DNA of 13,154 bases, from assembly GCA_028872685.1 (NCBI GenBank), contig JAPKEI010000037.1, forward strand, positions 1 to 13,154, in the 5' to 3' direction. Below are positions 1 to 7,321 of the stretch, piece after piece. The position numbers and the translations under genes were made by a program. The notes beneath the pieces were generated by a model that saw only the letters and a list, made by a program, of their open reading frames with translations, was not told where the DNA came from and searched no databases. The stretch comes from Verrucomicrobiota bacterium (GTDB lineage Bacteria > Verrucomicrobiota > Verrucomicrobiia > Limisphaerales > UBA1100). Position 1 is the first letter of the stretch. The number at the start of each line of letters is the position of its first letter.

Positions 1-876
1 ATTCAGTGGGTATTCAATAATTCCTTCCGCACCCGCAGCCTTGAGGCTCGGGATGATTTCCCGCACTACGTGTTCTTCGATGACCGTGTCCACCGCCACC
101 CAGCCGGTTTGGCTTAGTTCATTGACGGTGGGATTCCGCAGCGCGGGCAATTTTTTCAAAACTTTTGAAAGGTCGGCCTGCTTAATGTTCAACTTCAAGC
201 CCACCAACGCCTCGGCATCCAGCGCGCCGCGTAGCAACATCGCCATCGTTTCGATCTTCTCCCGCTTCCACTTGTTTTTCCACGCGTCCTTGTTGGCGAT
301 TAAGCGCGGGGTGCTACTCATTAGCTCCTCCACGATGCGCAGATTGTTTGCACGCAGGCTGCTGCCGGTTTCCGTCACTTCCACGATAGCATCGACTAAT
401 TCGTGCGCCTTTACTTCGGTAGCGCCCCAGGAAAATTCCACCTCGGCTTTCACCCCGTTCTTTTTTAGCCAACGCTTGGTGAGTCCCACCACTTCCGTGG
501 CGATACGTTTGCCCTGCAGATCCTTGACCGATTTGATTTTGGATTTCTCCGGCACTGCCAACACCCAGCGCGCGGGTCGCCGCGTGGCTTTGCTGAACAA
601 AAACTCACCCACTTCGTGCACCTTGGAATTATTTTCCTCAATCCAATCCAGCCCCGTGATGCCGCAATCGAGATAGCCACGTTCCACGTACACGCTCATC
701 TCCTGTGCGCGAATGGTGCGGATGTCCAGCTCCTCGTCGTCCACATAAGGAATGTACGAACGACTGCTCACGCGCACGTTCCAGCCAGCCTTGGCCAACT
801 TCTCCACTGTGGCATCCTGCAGGCTGCCCTTAGGCAAACCGAACTTCAAAGTTTTGTTTTTGTTGATTTTACTCAT
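1..876 (-). CDS. hisG: ATP phosphoribosyltransferase, long form (3' end cut by window edge)
   Basis: Catalyses the first step of histidine synthesis, joining ATP and PRPP to give phosphoribosyl-ATP in the cytoplasm. 292 codons are visible and no stop is reached, so the C-terminus lies beyond the left edge; only a few residues should be missing. Near the N-terminus FGLPKGSLQD (residues 12-21) matches the family start, followed by a DCGITGLDW segment. The PRPP-binding loop is seen as DAIVEVTETGSSLRANNL. The last ~75 residues, with TGWVAVDTVIEE and a stretch ending in AAGAEGII, match the C-terminal regulatory domain of long-form HisG, which is feedback-inhibited by histidine and needs no HisZ. 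The ATG at 876 overlaps the stop of the upstream small ORF by 8 bases, so translation is probably coupled to it. No Shine-Dalgarno sequence is visible. Identification is firm. Confidence 0.95.
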   Translation of the reverse strand, partial: MSKINKNKTLKFGLPKGSLQDATVEKLAKAGWNVRVSSRSYIPYVDDEELDIRTIRAQEMSVYVERGYLDCGITGLDWIEENNSKVHEVGEFLFSKATRRPARWVLAVPEKSKIKSVKDLQGKRIATEVVGLTKRWLKKNGVKAEVEFSWGATEVKAHELVDAIVEVTETGSSLRANNLRIVEELMSSTPRLIANKDAWKNKWKREKIETMAMLLRGALDAEALVGLKLNIKQADLSKVLKKLPALRNPTVNELSQTGWVAVDTVIEEHVVREIIPSLKAAGAEGIIEYPLN

Positions 877-1018
877 CCAATAATTGCCGAGCATTCGCCT
901 TCGATTTCGGCCGGGAATAAAGCATGAAAGGCTCCTCCACGCGTGTGGACGGGTTGATCTGCCACCGTCGCCGCGGAAAAGCGATCTTTTTCTTTGATTT
1001 TTTGGCAGGTGTTTTCAT
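869..1018 (-). CDS. Small basic protein of 49 residues between purN and hisG, function unknown
   Basis: I do not recognise a named family. The ATG at 1018 overlaps the purN stop as ATGA, and the TAA at 869-871 lies inside the hisG start region (8-base overlap). The ORF thus fills the whole purN-hisG gap, which is strong positional evidence that it is real. The product has a lysine-rich N-terminus (six Lys in the first 11 residues), then PRRRWQINPSTRVEEP and YSRPKSKANARQLLDE. By count it has 14 Lys/Arg against 4 Asp/Glu, so it is strongly basic and likely binds nucleic acid or ribosomes. There is no signal peptide and no membrane segment. The W-x-x-x-P-x-T-R-V core followed by Y-x-R-x-K-x-K looks like a conserved motif rather than chance. 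No Shine-Dalgarno sequence is seen, so coupling to purN translation is the likely way it is made. Confidence 0.7.
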   Translation of the reverse strand: MKTPAKKSKKKIAFPRRRWQINPSTRVEEPFMLYSRPKSKANARQLLDE

Positions 1019-1653
1019 GACACAGATTTGATCGTGCGTCGCCCGCGTAGCGCGATTTCGCCCCGCACAATCGCTCCAATGGCCTCGGGGTAAATCCGGT
1101 GTTCAGCACCATGGATGCGCTCGTGCAAAATTTCCGGGATGTCATCATCAAGTACCCGCACCGTTTCCTGCGCGATGATCGCGCCGTTATCCACCCCTTG
1201 ATCCACGAAATGAACCGTCGCGCCCGTCACCTTTACCCCGTGATCCAGCGCCTGTTTCCACGCCTCCAACCCGGGGAATGCCGGCAGCAGCGATGGATGT
1301 ACATTCACCACACGCCCTTCGAACGCCCGCAGGAATTCCCCCTTCAAAATCCGCATAAACCCTGCCAGCACAACCAAATCCACCTCGGCATCATTTAGCG
1401 CCTTTATATAAGAAGACTCTGCCTCCTCATCGAGTTTTGTGCGAAACTTCCCTGGTGCAATAAACGCGCAAGCCACCCCCGCATCCCGCGCCCGCTGCAA
1501 AACCGGAGCCTCCTCCACGTCACTCAAAACCACCGCCACACTCGCCGGCAGCGTTCCATTTTGGCACGCCCCTGCAATCGCCCCAAAATTCGAACCCTCG
1601 CCCGAACCCAGAACTCCCAGCCGAAACTCTCTCGTTGAAGCAGAACGCGCCAT
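1015..1653 (-). CDS. purN: Phosphoribosylglycinamide formyltransferase (GART, folate-dependent)
   Basis: Transfers a formyl group from 10-formyltetrahydrofolate to GAR in step three of purine synthesis. The 212-residue length is normal for PurN. Visible motifs: phosphate-binding GVLGSGEGSNF (13-23), LAGFMRIL (96-103), the active-site strand VVNVHPSLLPAFPG with Asn117 and His119, and VHFVDQGVDNGAI with Asp155. These three match the catalytic Asn/His/Asp triad of E. coli PurN. I chose the ATG at 1653 because it starts just before the first family-conserved strand. An in-frame ATG at 1686 would add 11 residues (MVAWLGVDFWF) that are not typical of the family. Only a distant GGGGT is seen upstream, so initiation does not rely on a good ribosome site. 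It is the first gene of a minus-strand group with the small ORF and hisG. Confidence 0.96.
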   Translation of the reverse strand: MARSASTREFRLGVLGSGEGSNFGAIAGACQNGTLPASVAVVLSDVEEAPVLQRARDAGVACAFIAPGKFRTKLDEEAESSYIKALNDAEVDLVVLAGFMRILKGEFLRAFEGRVVNVHPSLLPAFPGLEAWKQALDHGVKVTGATVHFVDQGVDNGAIIAQETVRVLDDDIPEILHERIHGAEHRIYPEAIGAIVRGEIALRGRRTIKSVS

Positions 1654-1845
1654 AAACCAAAAATCTACCCCAAGCCATGCCACCATCGCAAACCAGAATT
1701 TATCTTAAGTCATTTCCCGCCACAGAGACGCGAAGAACATGGGAGATAGAGCGCGCTCTCCGAGCGCGCCTCAGTGGTAAATCATTAAAACAAAACTTGG
1801 GATTTGAAGCTTGGCCATTTCCCGTTCCCCTCCTACGGTTCGCGG
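1654..1845. promoter_or_regulatory. Divergent intergenic region between purN and the amidohydrolase operon
   Basis: These 192 bases separate genes read in opposite directions, so promoters for both should lie here. I see no confident -35/-10 pair. The main visible structure is the imperfect palindrome at 1720-1777, listed separately. AT-rich stretches flank it on both sides (around 1695-1710 and 1777-1797) and are the likeliest places for promoter cores. This is inferred from gene layout only. Confidence 0.4.
1720..1777. repeat. GC-rich imperfect inverted repeat, possible dispersed palindrome
   Basis: The outer arms CCACAGAGACGCG (1720-1732) and CGCGCCTCAGTGG (1765-1777) are complementary at 11 of 13 positions. 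Inside, GCGCGCTC (1751-1758) and GAGCGCGC (1762-1769) form a perfect 8-base-pair stem with a 3-base loop. AGAGCGCGCTCT (1748-1759) is itself a perfect 12-base palindrome. The two stems share bases in the right arm, so they would be alternative folds. It lies between divergent genes. It could be a REP-like dispersed element, a site for a dimeric regulator, or a structured 5' leader. No T-tract follows on either strand, so a simple terminator is unlikely. Confidence 0.6.
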
Positions 1846-4686
1846 ATGAATTCCACTCTTTTGGGCCAGGCGGCGTTGGCTTTACTGGCTGGACAATTGG
1901 TTTTCCCTGTTTCACTTCAAGCCGATGAAATTCTGCCACCGGGACAGCGACCGAGGCCACTTCGGGTGCACGCGCTCGTTGGGGCGCGAGTGGTGGTGAA
2001 GCCTGGAATGGTGTTGAACGGCGCCACTCTCATTATTCGCAACGGTCGCGTTCAAGCTGTGCTGCCCAAAGGGCAAGTGGGTGTTCCTGCTGACGCGCGC
2101 GTTTGGGATTTAAAAGGCAAAACCATTTACGCCGGCTTCATCGATCCTTATCTTTCGTTGGGCAAGGAAAAGGCAAAGCCGGTTTCAAATCGTTGGACTG
2201 TACCCATTGATGCCCGCGCGGGAGTGAGTTTCACGGGTGTGCCCACCACTAAAACCGACATGGGCCGCAAGGGGCCCGGTCATGAAATTGCCGGCGTTCG
2301 CCCAGACTACCGTGTATCTGCTGAGTTTTCTCCCGACCCCAAGGAGCTCACTGCCCTGCGCGCGCTGGGCTTCACGGCCGCCAACATCATTCCAACCGAA
2401 GGCATCTATCGGGGCACCGGCACACTGGCGTTACTTGGCGATGGGAACCCCAACCAACTCATTCTGCGGCCGGACACAGTCCAGCATCTTGCCTTTTCCG
2501 GTACCACCAAACGCGCCGAAGGCTACCCTAATTCGCTGATGGGCGTGATCGCGGTCATCCGTCAAACGGTTTTTGATGCGCGGCATTATTACGCAATGCA
2601 AACGTGGCACAAAGCTCACCCCGCCGATGCGCGCCCGGAATACAATCCCTCGCTCGAAGCCCTGCGCCCCGTACTCGCAAAGACAGGCCAGCAGCGCATC
2701 GTTATCGAGTCAGGCAGCGTGCTAATGCTAAACCGCGCGCAAGTGCTCGCTGCGGAGCTGGGCTTCAATCCTATCCTCGTCGCTACCGGCCAGGAATGGC
2801 GAAGACCGCAATTGATGAAACAAATCAAAGCACCCTTCATCGTGCCAGTGGTGTTCCCGGCGATCCCCGAACTGCCCGAGGAAGATGATTGGAATCAAGT
2901 GTCGCTCGATCAACTGCGCGGATGGGATTGGGCTCCGGAGATCCCCGCCATGCTCCAGCGCGACCACGCCATCGCTCTCACCACCCATGGCCTGAGCGAT
3001 CGTAAGGTATTTCGCAAAAACATCGTGCGCGCCATCGAACGCGGACTTAAAGAAGACGAAGCTCTCGCAGCGCTCACCACTGAACCGGCGCGAATGATGG
3101 GCGCTGAAAAAGAAATCGGCACCATCGAAAAAGGCAAGCTCGCCAACTTAACCATTGTTGATGGAAGCGGTTGGTTTGACCCTGAAAATGAAATCGATTC
3201 TGTCTGGATTGAAGGTCGCCATTTCGCCAACGATAACCGCGCGCCTGAGAAATCTGACACTGATGGAAAGGATGGAAAGAAAAAGGAAGACCCCAAACCC
3301 GCTCCACGCATTGCGCAATCACCTGACGCCTTTCGCGGGCCGTTGCTCTCGCCGAAGAATGTGATTATACAAAACGCCACGATTTGGACGTGCGGACCCG
3401 AGGGCGTGATCACCAATGGCTCCATCCGCATCGCCAATGGTCGATTTGTCGAGGTGGGACGGAATCTCAACCCACCGGAATCCTTCGACGGCATTGTGAT
3501 TAATGCGAAGGGGATGCACGTTACGCCCGGCCTCATCGATTGCCATAGCCACAGCATGATACTCGGAGGCGTGAACGAAGGCACCCTGCCATCCAGCGCA
3601 ATGGTACGCATTGGGGATGTGGTCAATTCCGAGACGGAAAATATTTTCCGCCAACTCGCCGGCGGGCTTACGACAGCGAATCTATTACACGGCTCGGCTA
3701 ATCCCATTGGCGGGCAAAACCAAGTGATCAAGCTTCGCCATGGCGCGCCGCCGGATGACATGAAATTCACCAAAGCTCCATCCGGCATTAAGTTTGCCCT
3801 TGGGGAAAATGTGAAACAATCAAACTGGGGCGACGATAAGACCGCGCGCTTTCCGCAAACACGAATGGGCGTGAAGACGTTTTTTAACAATCGCTTCACC
3901 GCCGCTCGCCAATATCTTGCTGATCAACTGCGCGAGGACGTTGCGCCCATGCGCCGCAATCTTGAACTCGAAGCCATCGGCGAAATCATCAACGGGAAGC
4001 GCCTCATTCACTGCCATTCGTATCGGCAGGACGAGATGCTCATTTTTATGCGCACGATGGAACGCTTCGGTGTAAAAATTGGCACACTGCAACACGTATT
4101 AGAGGGGTATAAAATTGCTGATGAGATTGCCGCGCATGGTGCGGGTGCATCGGCCTTTAGCGATTGGTGGGCGTACAAATTTGAGGTATACGACGCCATT
4201 CCTTACGCCGGTTCGTTGATGCACGCGCGCGGTGCGGTTGTGAGTTTCAATTCTGATTCGAGCGACCTCGCTCGCCGAATGAACCTCGAAGCCGCCAAGG
4301 CCGTGAAGTATGGTGGCACCAGCGAAGAAGACGCGCTGAAGTTTGTGACGCTCAACCCCGCCAAACAACTCCACATCGATCAATGGGTCGGCTCACTCGA
4401 AATTGGCAAGGACGCAGACTTTGTCCTGTGGAGCGGTCACCCGCTCTCCACCCAAACCCTCTGCGAACAAACGTGGATCGAAGGTAAACAATACTACGCC
4501 CGCTCCAAAGCCCCCGCCCGCGCCAAGGCACTTGCCGGCGAGCGCACGGCGCTTCTCGCAAAGGCCCGCAAGAAGGACGGAAAAGAAAACGCCGGTGTTG
4601 CAGCACGTTCAGCTTTTTTTCTTCGCGCCCTCGAGAAGGCGCACGCACTTAACAACTGCTACGAATGCCGAAAGGTCAAACCGTGA
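1846..4686 (+). CDS. Secreted tandem amidohydrolase: degenerate N-terminal domain fused to an intact imidazolonepropionase-like domain
   Basis: A 946-residue protein with a likely signal peptide at 1-26 (cleavage near SLQA). Residues ~40-460 form one amidohydrolase-like unit, ~461-495 a charged linker rich in Lys/Asp/Pro, and ~500-885 a second unit. The second has every ligand expected of a binuclear metal site: PGLIDCHSHS (His567, His569), GENVK (Lys657, candidate carboxylated lysine), IHCHS (His724), GTLQH (His750) and FNSDSSD (Asp804). It closes with a typical GSLEIGKDADFVLW strand. The first unit keeps the fold signs (AGFIDPYLSLG, GTIEKGKLANLTIVDG) but has no HxH and no equivalents of the other ligands, so it is probably not catalytic. 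The substrate is unknown; related proteins hydrolyse cyclic amides, hydantoins or peptides. The C-terminus ends in CYEC. The ATG at 1846 was chosen over an upstream TTG (1804) because it directly begins the signal peptide. Its stop overlaps the next gene as GTGA. Confidence 0.88.
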   Translation: MNSTLLGQAALALLAGQLVFPVSLQADEILPPGQRPRPLRVHALVGARVVVKPGMVLNGATLIIRNGRVQAVLPKGQVGVPADARVWDLKGKTIYAGFIDPYLSLGKEKAKPVSNRWTVPIDARAGVSFTGVPTTKTDMGRKGPGHEIAGVRPDYRVSAEFSPDPKELTALRALGFTAANIIPTEGIYRGTGTLALLGDGNPNQLILRPDTVQHLAFSGTTKRAEGYPNSLMGVIAVIRQTVFDARHYYAMQTWHKAHPADARPEYNPSLEALRPVLAKTGQQRIVIESGSVLMLNRAQVLAAELGFNPILVATGQEWRRPQLMKQIKAPFIVPVVFPAIPELPEEDDWNQVSLDQLRGWDWAPEIPAMLQRDHAIALTTHGLSDRKVFRKNIVRAIERGLKEDEALAALTTEPARMMGAEKEIGTIEKGKLANLTIVDGSGWFDPENEIDSVWIEGRHFANDNRAPEKSDTDGKDGKKKEDPKPAPRIAQSPDAFRGPLLSPKNVIIQNATIWTCGPEGVITNGSIRIANGRFVEVGRNLNPPESFDGIVINAKGMHVTPGLIDCHSHSMILGGVNEGTLPSSAMVRIGDVVNSETENIFRQLAGGLTTANLLHGSANPIGGQNQVIKLRHGAPPDDMKFTKAPSGIKFALGENVKQSNWGDDKTARFPQTRMGVKTFFNNRFTAARQYLADQLREDVAPMRRNLELEAIGEIINGKRLIHCHSYRQDEMLIFMRTMERFGVKIGTLQHVLEGYKIADEIAAHGAGASAFSDWWAYKFEVYDAIPYAGSLMHARGAVVSFNSDSSDLARRMNLEAAKAVKYGGTSEEDALKFVTLNPAKQLHIDQWVGSLEIGKDADFVLWSGHPLSTQTLCEQTWIEGKQYYARSKAPARAKALAGERTALLAKARKKDGKENAGVAARSAFFLRALEKAHALNNCYECRKVKP
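4670..4675 (+). promoter_or_regulatory. Ribosome binding site for the second amidohydrolase-family gene
   Basis: GAAAGG lies 7 bases before the GTG at 4683, inside the end of the preceding gene. It is the only well-placed Shine-Dalgarno-like sequence I found among the starts in this window. It supports GTG 4683 rather than the in-frame ATG at 4665, because that ATG lies upstream of it. Confidence 0.6.
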
Positions 4687-5984
4687 ACAAACTCATACTA
4701 ATTCTATTCGCCGCCTCCACGCTCCAAGCGCAAGAGCAACCTCAAACAGTGCTTTATAAAGCAGCCGTCATTCACACGGCGGATAAGGGCACGATTGAAA
4801 ACGCTCAAATGCTCGTCACCGACGGCATCATTCAAGCCATCGGCCAAAACCTCCGGGCAACGCGCCAAACAAAAGTGGTCGATCTAGGCAAGCTGCATCT
4901 GTACCCCGGACTCATCGCTGCCACCACGTCGCTGGGGCTCACAGAGATTAACGCCGTGCGCGCCACGCAAGACACCACCGAGGTGGGCGAGTTCACCCCC
5001 GACGTGGAGGCATGGGTTTCTGTTAACCCTGATTCCGAACTGATCCCAGTCGCGCGAGCCAATGGATTCACACACGCACTCGTCGCGCCAATGGGCGGCA
5101 GTATCACTGGCTCTTCCGGCCTCATTAAGCTGGCCGGTTGGGGCGTGGAGGATATGACTGTAAAAACCCATGCTGCTCTTCATCTTTGGTGGCCCGTGAT
5201 GACACTCAACACGCGCCCCAAAGAAACCCTGCGCGACCCCGACAAACACAAATCGCCCAAGGAGCAAATTCGCTCTCGGGACAAAAAAATTAAAACGATT
5301 GATGATTTTTTTAATGAGGCCCAAGCGTACGCCCGTGCGCGCAAAGCCGGTGGTGCGGGTTTCAGGAAGGTTCCTGCGTGGGAAGGGATGCTCAGCGCCC
5401 TTTCGGGAAAACAACCGATAATGGTGCATGCCAATGAGATCCGCCAAATCAAAACCGCGGTGGCGTGGGCCAAGCAGCGCAAATTCAAAATTGTACTCGC
5501 CGCCTCACGCGATGCGTGGCAAATCGCCGATCTACTCGCCAAGGAAAAGGTGCCCGTGATTTTCGACAATGTCTTCACCCTGCCCCAACGCGACACCGAC
5601 CCGCATGACATCCACTTCCGCGCTGCCGGCATACTCCATAAAGCCGGCGTGAAAATCGCTCACAGCGAAGCGATGGGTTCGTGGGGCGCATCCCGCGTGC
5701 GAAACATCGTCTACGCCGCCGCAAAGTCCATTGCCCACGGCCTGCCACGCGAAGCAGCCCTGCGCAGCCTCACCCTGCACCCCGCTCAAATGCTCAACGT
5801 GGCCGACCGCCTTGGCTCGCTCACCCCAAAAAAGGAGGCGACCTTCATCGCGGTGGATGGCGACATTTTCGACATCCGCACCAACGTAAAACATATGTGG
5901 ATTGATGGCAAAAAAGTCAGCCTCCAAAGCCGCCACACCCGTCTCTACGAAAAATACAAAAACCGACCAAAGCTAATTAAGTGA
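4683..5984 (+). CDS. Secreted amidohydrolase-fold protein lacking the metal-binding HxH
   Basis: A 433-residue protein with a short signal peptide (MNKLILILFAASTLQAQ, cleavage near residue 16). It follows the amidohydrolase layout: an N-terminal beta sandwich (LYKAAVIHTADKGTIENA), a strand LHLYPGLIAATTSLGL (71-86), a barrel, and a closing LTLHPAQMLNVADRLGSL (363-380). In active relatives PGLID is followed by HxH; here the matching residues are AATTS. A His is kept at IMVHAN (249), but the next expected His is replaced (VLAASRD) and the position of the catalytic Asp appears as HSEA (Glu329). It is therefore probably a non-catalytic partner or has a changed mechanism. It overlaps the upstream gene by 4 bases (GTGA), so the two proteins are likely made together and may form a complex in the periplasm. 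The substrate is unknown. The GTG start is favoured by the ribosome site and the signal peptide. Confidence 0.85.
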   Translation: MNKLILILFAASTLQAQEQPQTVLYKAAVIHTADKGTIENAQMLVTDGIIQAIGQNLRATRQTKVVDLGKLHLYPGLIAATTSLGLTEINAVRATQDTTEVGEFTPDVEAWVSVNPDSELIPVARANGFTHALVAPMGGSITGSSGLIKLAGWGVEDMTVKTHAALHLWWPVMTLNTRPKETLRDPDKHKSPKEQIRSRDKKIKTIDDFFNEAQAYARARKAGGAGFRKVPAWEGMLSALSGKQPIMVHANEIRQIKTAVAWAKQRKFKIVLAASRDAWQIADLLAKEKVPVIFDNVFTLPQRDTDPHDIHFRAAGILHKAGVKIAHSEAMGSWGASRVRNIVYAAAKSIAHGLPREAALRSLTLHPAQMLNVADRLGSLTPKKEATFIAVDGDIFDIRTNVKHMWIDGKKVSLQSRHTRLYEKYKNRPKLIK

Positions 5985-5986
5985 CC

Positions 5987-6013
5987 AAAAAAATGAGCAG
6001 GAATAAATCCTGC
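5987..6013 (-). terminator. Rho-independent terminator of sodA
   Basis: On the minus strand GCAGGA and TCCTGC form a perfect 6-base-pair stem with a 5-base loop (6013-5997), followed 3 bases later by seven T (5993-5987). It begins 28 bases past the sodA stop and ends the glgP-rlmN-hisH-sodA group. Read on the plus strand it has no good T-tract, so it serves the convergent amidohydrolase operon poorly. Confidence 0.7.
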
Positions 6014-6041
6014 CCATCGTGTTGATTGTTGTTAGGAAAAC

Positions 6042-6656
6042 TTAGCCCTTGGCCGCAGTGTAATTTCCGCCTACGACGTCCCAGTTCACCACGCTCCAAA
6101 ATGCCTTGAGATAATCAGGTCGGCGGTTTTGGTATTTCAAATAATAGGCGTGTTCCCAAACATCACAGCCGAGGATGGGCGTGCGGCCTTCCATCAGAGG
6201 GGTGTCTTGGTTCGCCGTGCTGCAAACACATAAGGCACCGTCGGGCTTCACGCAAAGCCAAGCCCAACCACTGCCGAAACGCGTGGCACCGGCGGCTTCG
6301 AATTTCTCTTTAAACGAATCCATACCACCGAGTTCCGCCTTGATGGCTTCAGCCAATGCGCCCGTGGGTTCACCGCCACCGCCGGGCCCCATAATGGTCC
6401 AGAAAAGCGAATGGTTGGCGTGTCCGCCGCCGTGGTTGCGTACGGCACCACGAATCTCATCCGGCACTGAGTCGAGATCACTCACAAGATCGTCGACGCT
6501 TTTGCCGGCAAGATCGTCGTGGCCTTCCAGCGCCGCATTGAGCTTGGCGATGTAAGTCGCGTGATGCTTGCCGTGATGGATTTCCATCGTCTGCGCATCG
6601 ATGTGGGGTTCCAACGCGTCGTGCGCGTACGGGAGGTCGGGGAGTTCGTAAGCCAT
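6042..6656 (-). CDS. sodA: Superoxide dismutase, Mn-type of the Fe/Mn family
   Basis: Converts superoxide to oxygen and hydrogen peroxide. The 204-residue length is normal. The four metal ligands are visible: His27 (in EIHHGKHH), His82 (in GGGHANHSLFW), Asp165 and His169 (in DVWEHAYYLKYQNRRPDY). The GGGHANH stretch and Gln150 in STANQDTPL follow the manganese pattern of E. coli SodA; iron enzymes carry a different glutamine position. The metal assignment is from motif only, and cambialistic use is possible. The ATG at 6656 begins MAYELPDLPY, the usual start; an in-frame extension to 6788 would run into hisH and has no family match. There is no signal peptide, so it is cytoplasmic. No Shine-Dalgarno is visible. 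It follows hisH by 38 bases and is the last gene before the terminator. Confidence 0.96.
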   Translation of the reverse strand: MAYELPDLPYAHDALEPHIDAQTMEIHHGKHHATYIAKLNAALEGHDDLAGKSVDDLVSDLDSVPDEIRGAVRNHGGGHANHSLFWTIMGPGGGGEPTGALAEAIKAELGGMDSFKEKFEAAGATRFGSGWAWLCVKPDGALCVCSTANQDTPLMEGRTPILGCDVWEHAYYLKYQNRRPDYLKAFWSVVNWDVVGGNYTAAKG

Positions 6657-6694
6657 AATTTTTGATTCGCCGAACGGTATCAATCGTAAGGGTG

Positions 6695-7306
6695 TCAGGC
6701 AAGCCCAACAAAGTTCTCCAGCATTTTCAGCCCCACTTTTTGGCTTTTTTCTGGATGAAACTGCGTGGCAAAAACATTGTCGCGCCACGCCGCCGAGGCA
6801 AACGATTCACCATAAGTCGTGCGCGTGGCCACGATAGATTCGTCTGTGGGCTTCGGGAAATAACTGTGCACGAAATAAAAATGACTCCCCGATTCGATCC
6901 CCATCAGAATAGGGCACTCTGGCTTTTCAAACTCCACTTCATTCCAGCCAATTTGCGGCACCTTAATTCCATTCTCCGCAAAACGAACCACACTGCCGCC
7001 AAAAACACCTAAGCCCGCCGCGCACGAACTAAACTCCTCGCTCTTCTCGAACAACGCCTGATAGCCCACGCAAATCCCAAGGAACGGCTTGCCTGTTCCA
7101 ATGAAATCTTTTGCAGCGCCAAACAACTCCTGCTGTTGCATCGCGTTCACACAATCATCAAATGCCCCCACGCCCGGGAGCACAACTGCATCCGCGCGTG
7201 CCACTTCCTCCGGCGATGCCACTAAAGCCACCTCCCCGCCGGCCGCCGTTAACGCCTTCTGAACACTGCGGACATTACCCGCTCCATAATCTAACAACGC
7301 AATCAC
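6695..7306 (-). CDS. hisH: Imidazole glycerol phosphate synthase, glutamine amidotransferase subunit
   Basis: Releases ammonia from glutamine and channels it to HisF, which makes imidazole glycerol phosphate and AICAR; this links histidine and purine synthesis. The 203 residues form a class I glutamine amidotransferase. The start LLDYGAGNVRSV is typical, the nucleophile Cys79 is in GICVGYQALF, and His184 and Glu186 are in TQFHPEKS. The oxyanion-region PQIGWNEV (117-124) is also present. GICVGYQ differs mildly from the common GICLGMQ. The start codon is GTG at 7306; no other start fits the conserved first strand. It lies 15 bases after rlmN. Its partner hisF and the neighbour hisA, often next to it in other bacteria, are not in the window. 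Confidence 0.96.
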   Translation of the reverse strand: MIALLDYGAGNVRSVQKALTAAGGEVALVASPEEVARADAVVLPGVGAFDDCVNAMQQQELFGAAKDFIGTGKPFLGICVGYQALFEKSEEFSSCAAGLGVFGGSVVRFAENGIKVPQIGWNEVEFEKPECPILMGIESGSHFYFVHSYFPKPTDESIVATRTTYGESFASAAWRDNVFATQFHPEKSQKVGLKMLENFVGLA

Positions 7307-7321
7307 CTGAAAAGTTGTAGC

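Noticed and set aside
41..676. 211-codon open frame on the plus strand
   Set aside because: It lies opposite hisG, whose minus-strand translation carries clear PRPP-binding and regulatory-domain motifs.
873..1151. 92-codon minus-strand frame overlapping the end of purN and the small ORF
   Set aside because: It starts inside purN in another frame. The 49-codon ORF at 869-1018 fits the gene boundaries far better.
1846..3225. The first amidohydrolase domain as a decayed gene (pseudogene) fused by accident
   Set aside because: The frame is open through the linker into the active domain, the fold-closing strand is intact, and there is no frameshift or internal stop. A retained non-catalytic domain is the simpler reading.
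2910..3899. 329-codon open frame on the minus strand opposite the amidohydrolase gene
   Set aside because: It is fully antisense to a gene with clear domain motifs; its translation shows no recognisable family pattern. Long antisense frames are common in GC-rich coding sequence.
4884..5447. 187-codon open frame on the minus strand
   Set aside because: It is antisense to the second amidohydrolase-fold gene, with no signal or motif of its own.
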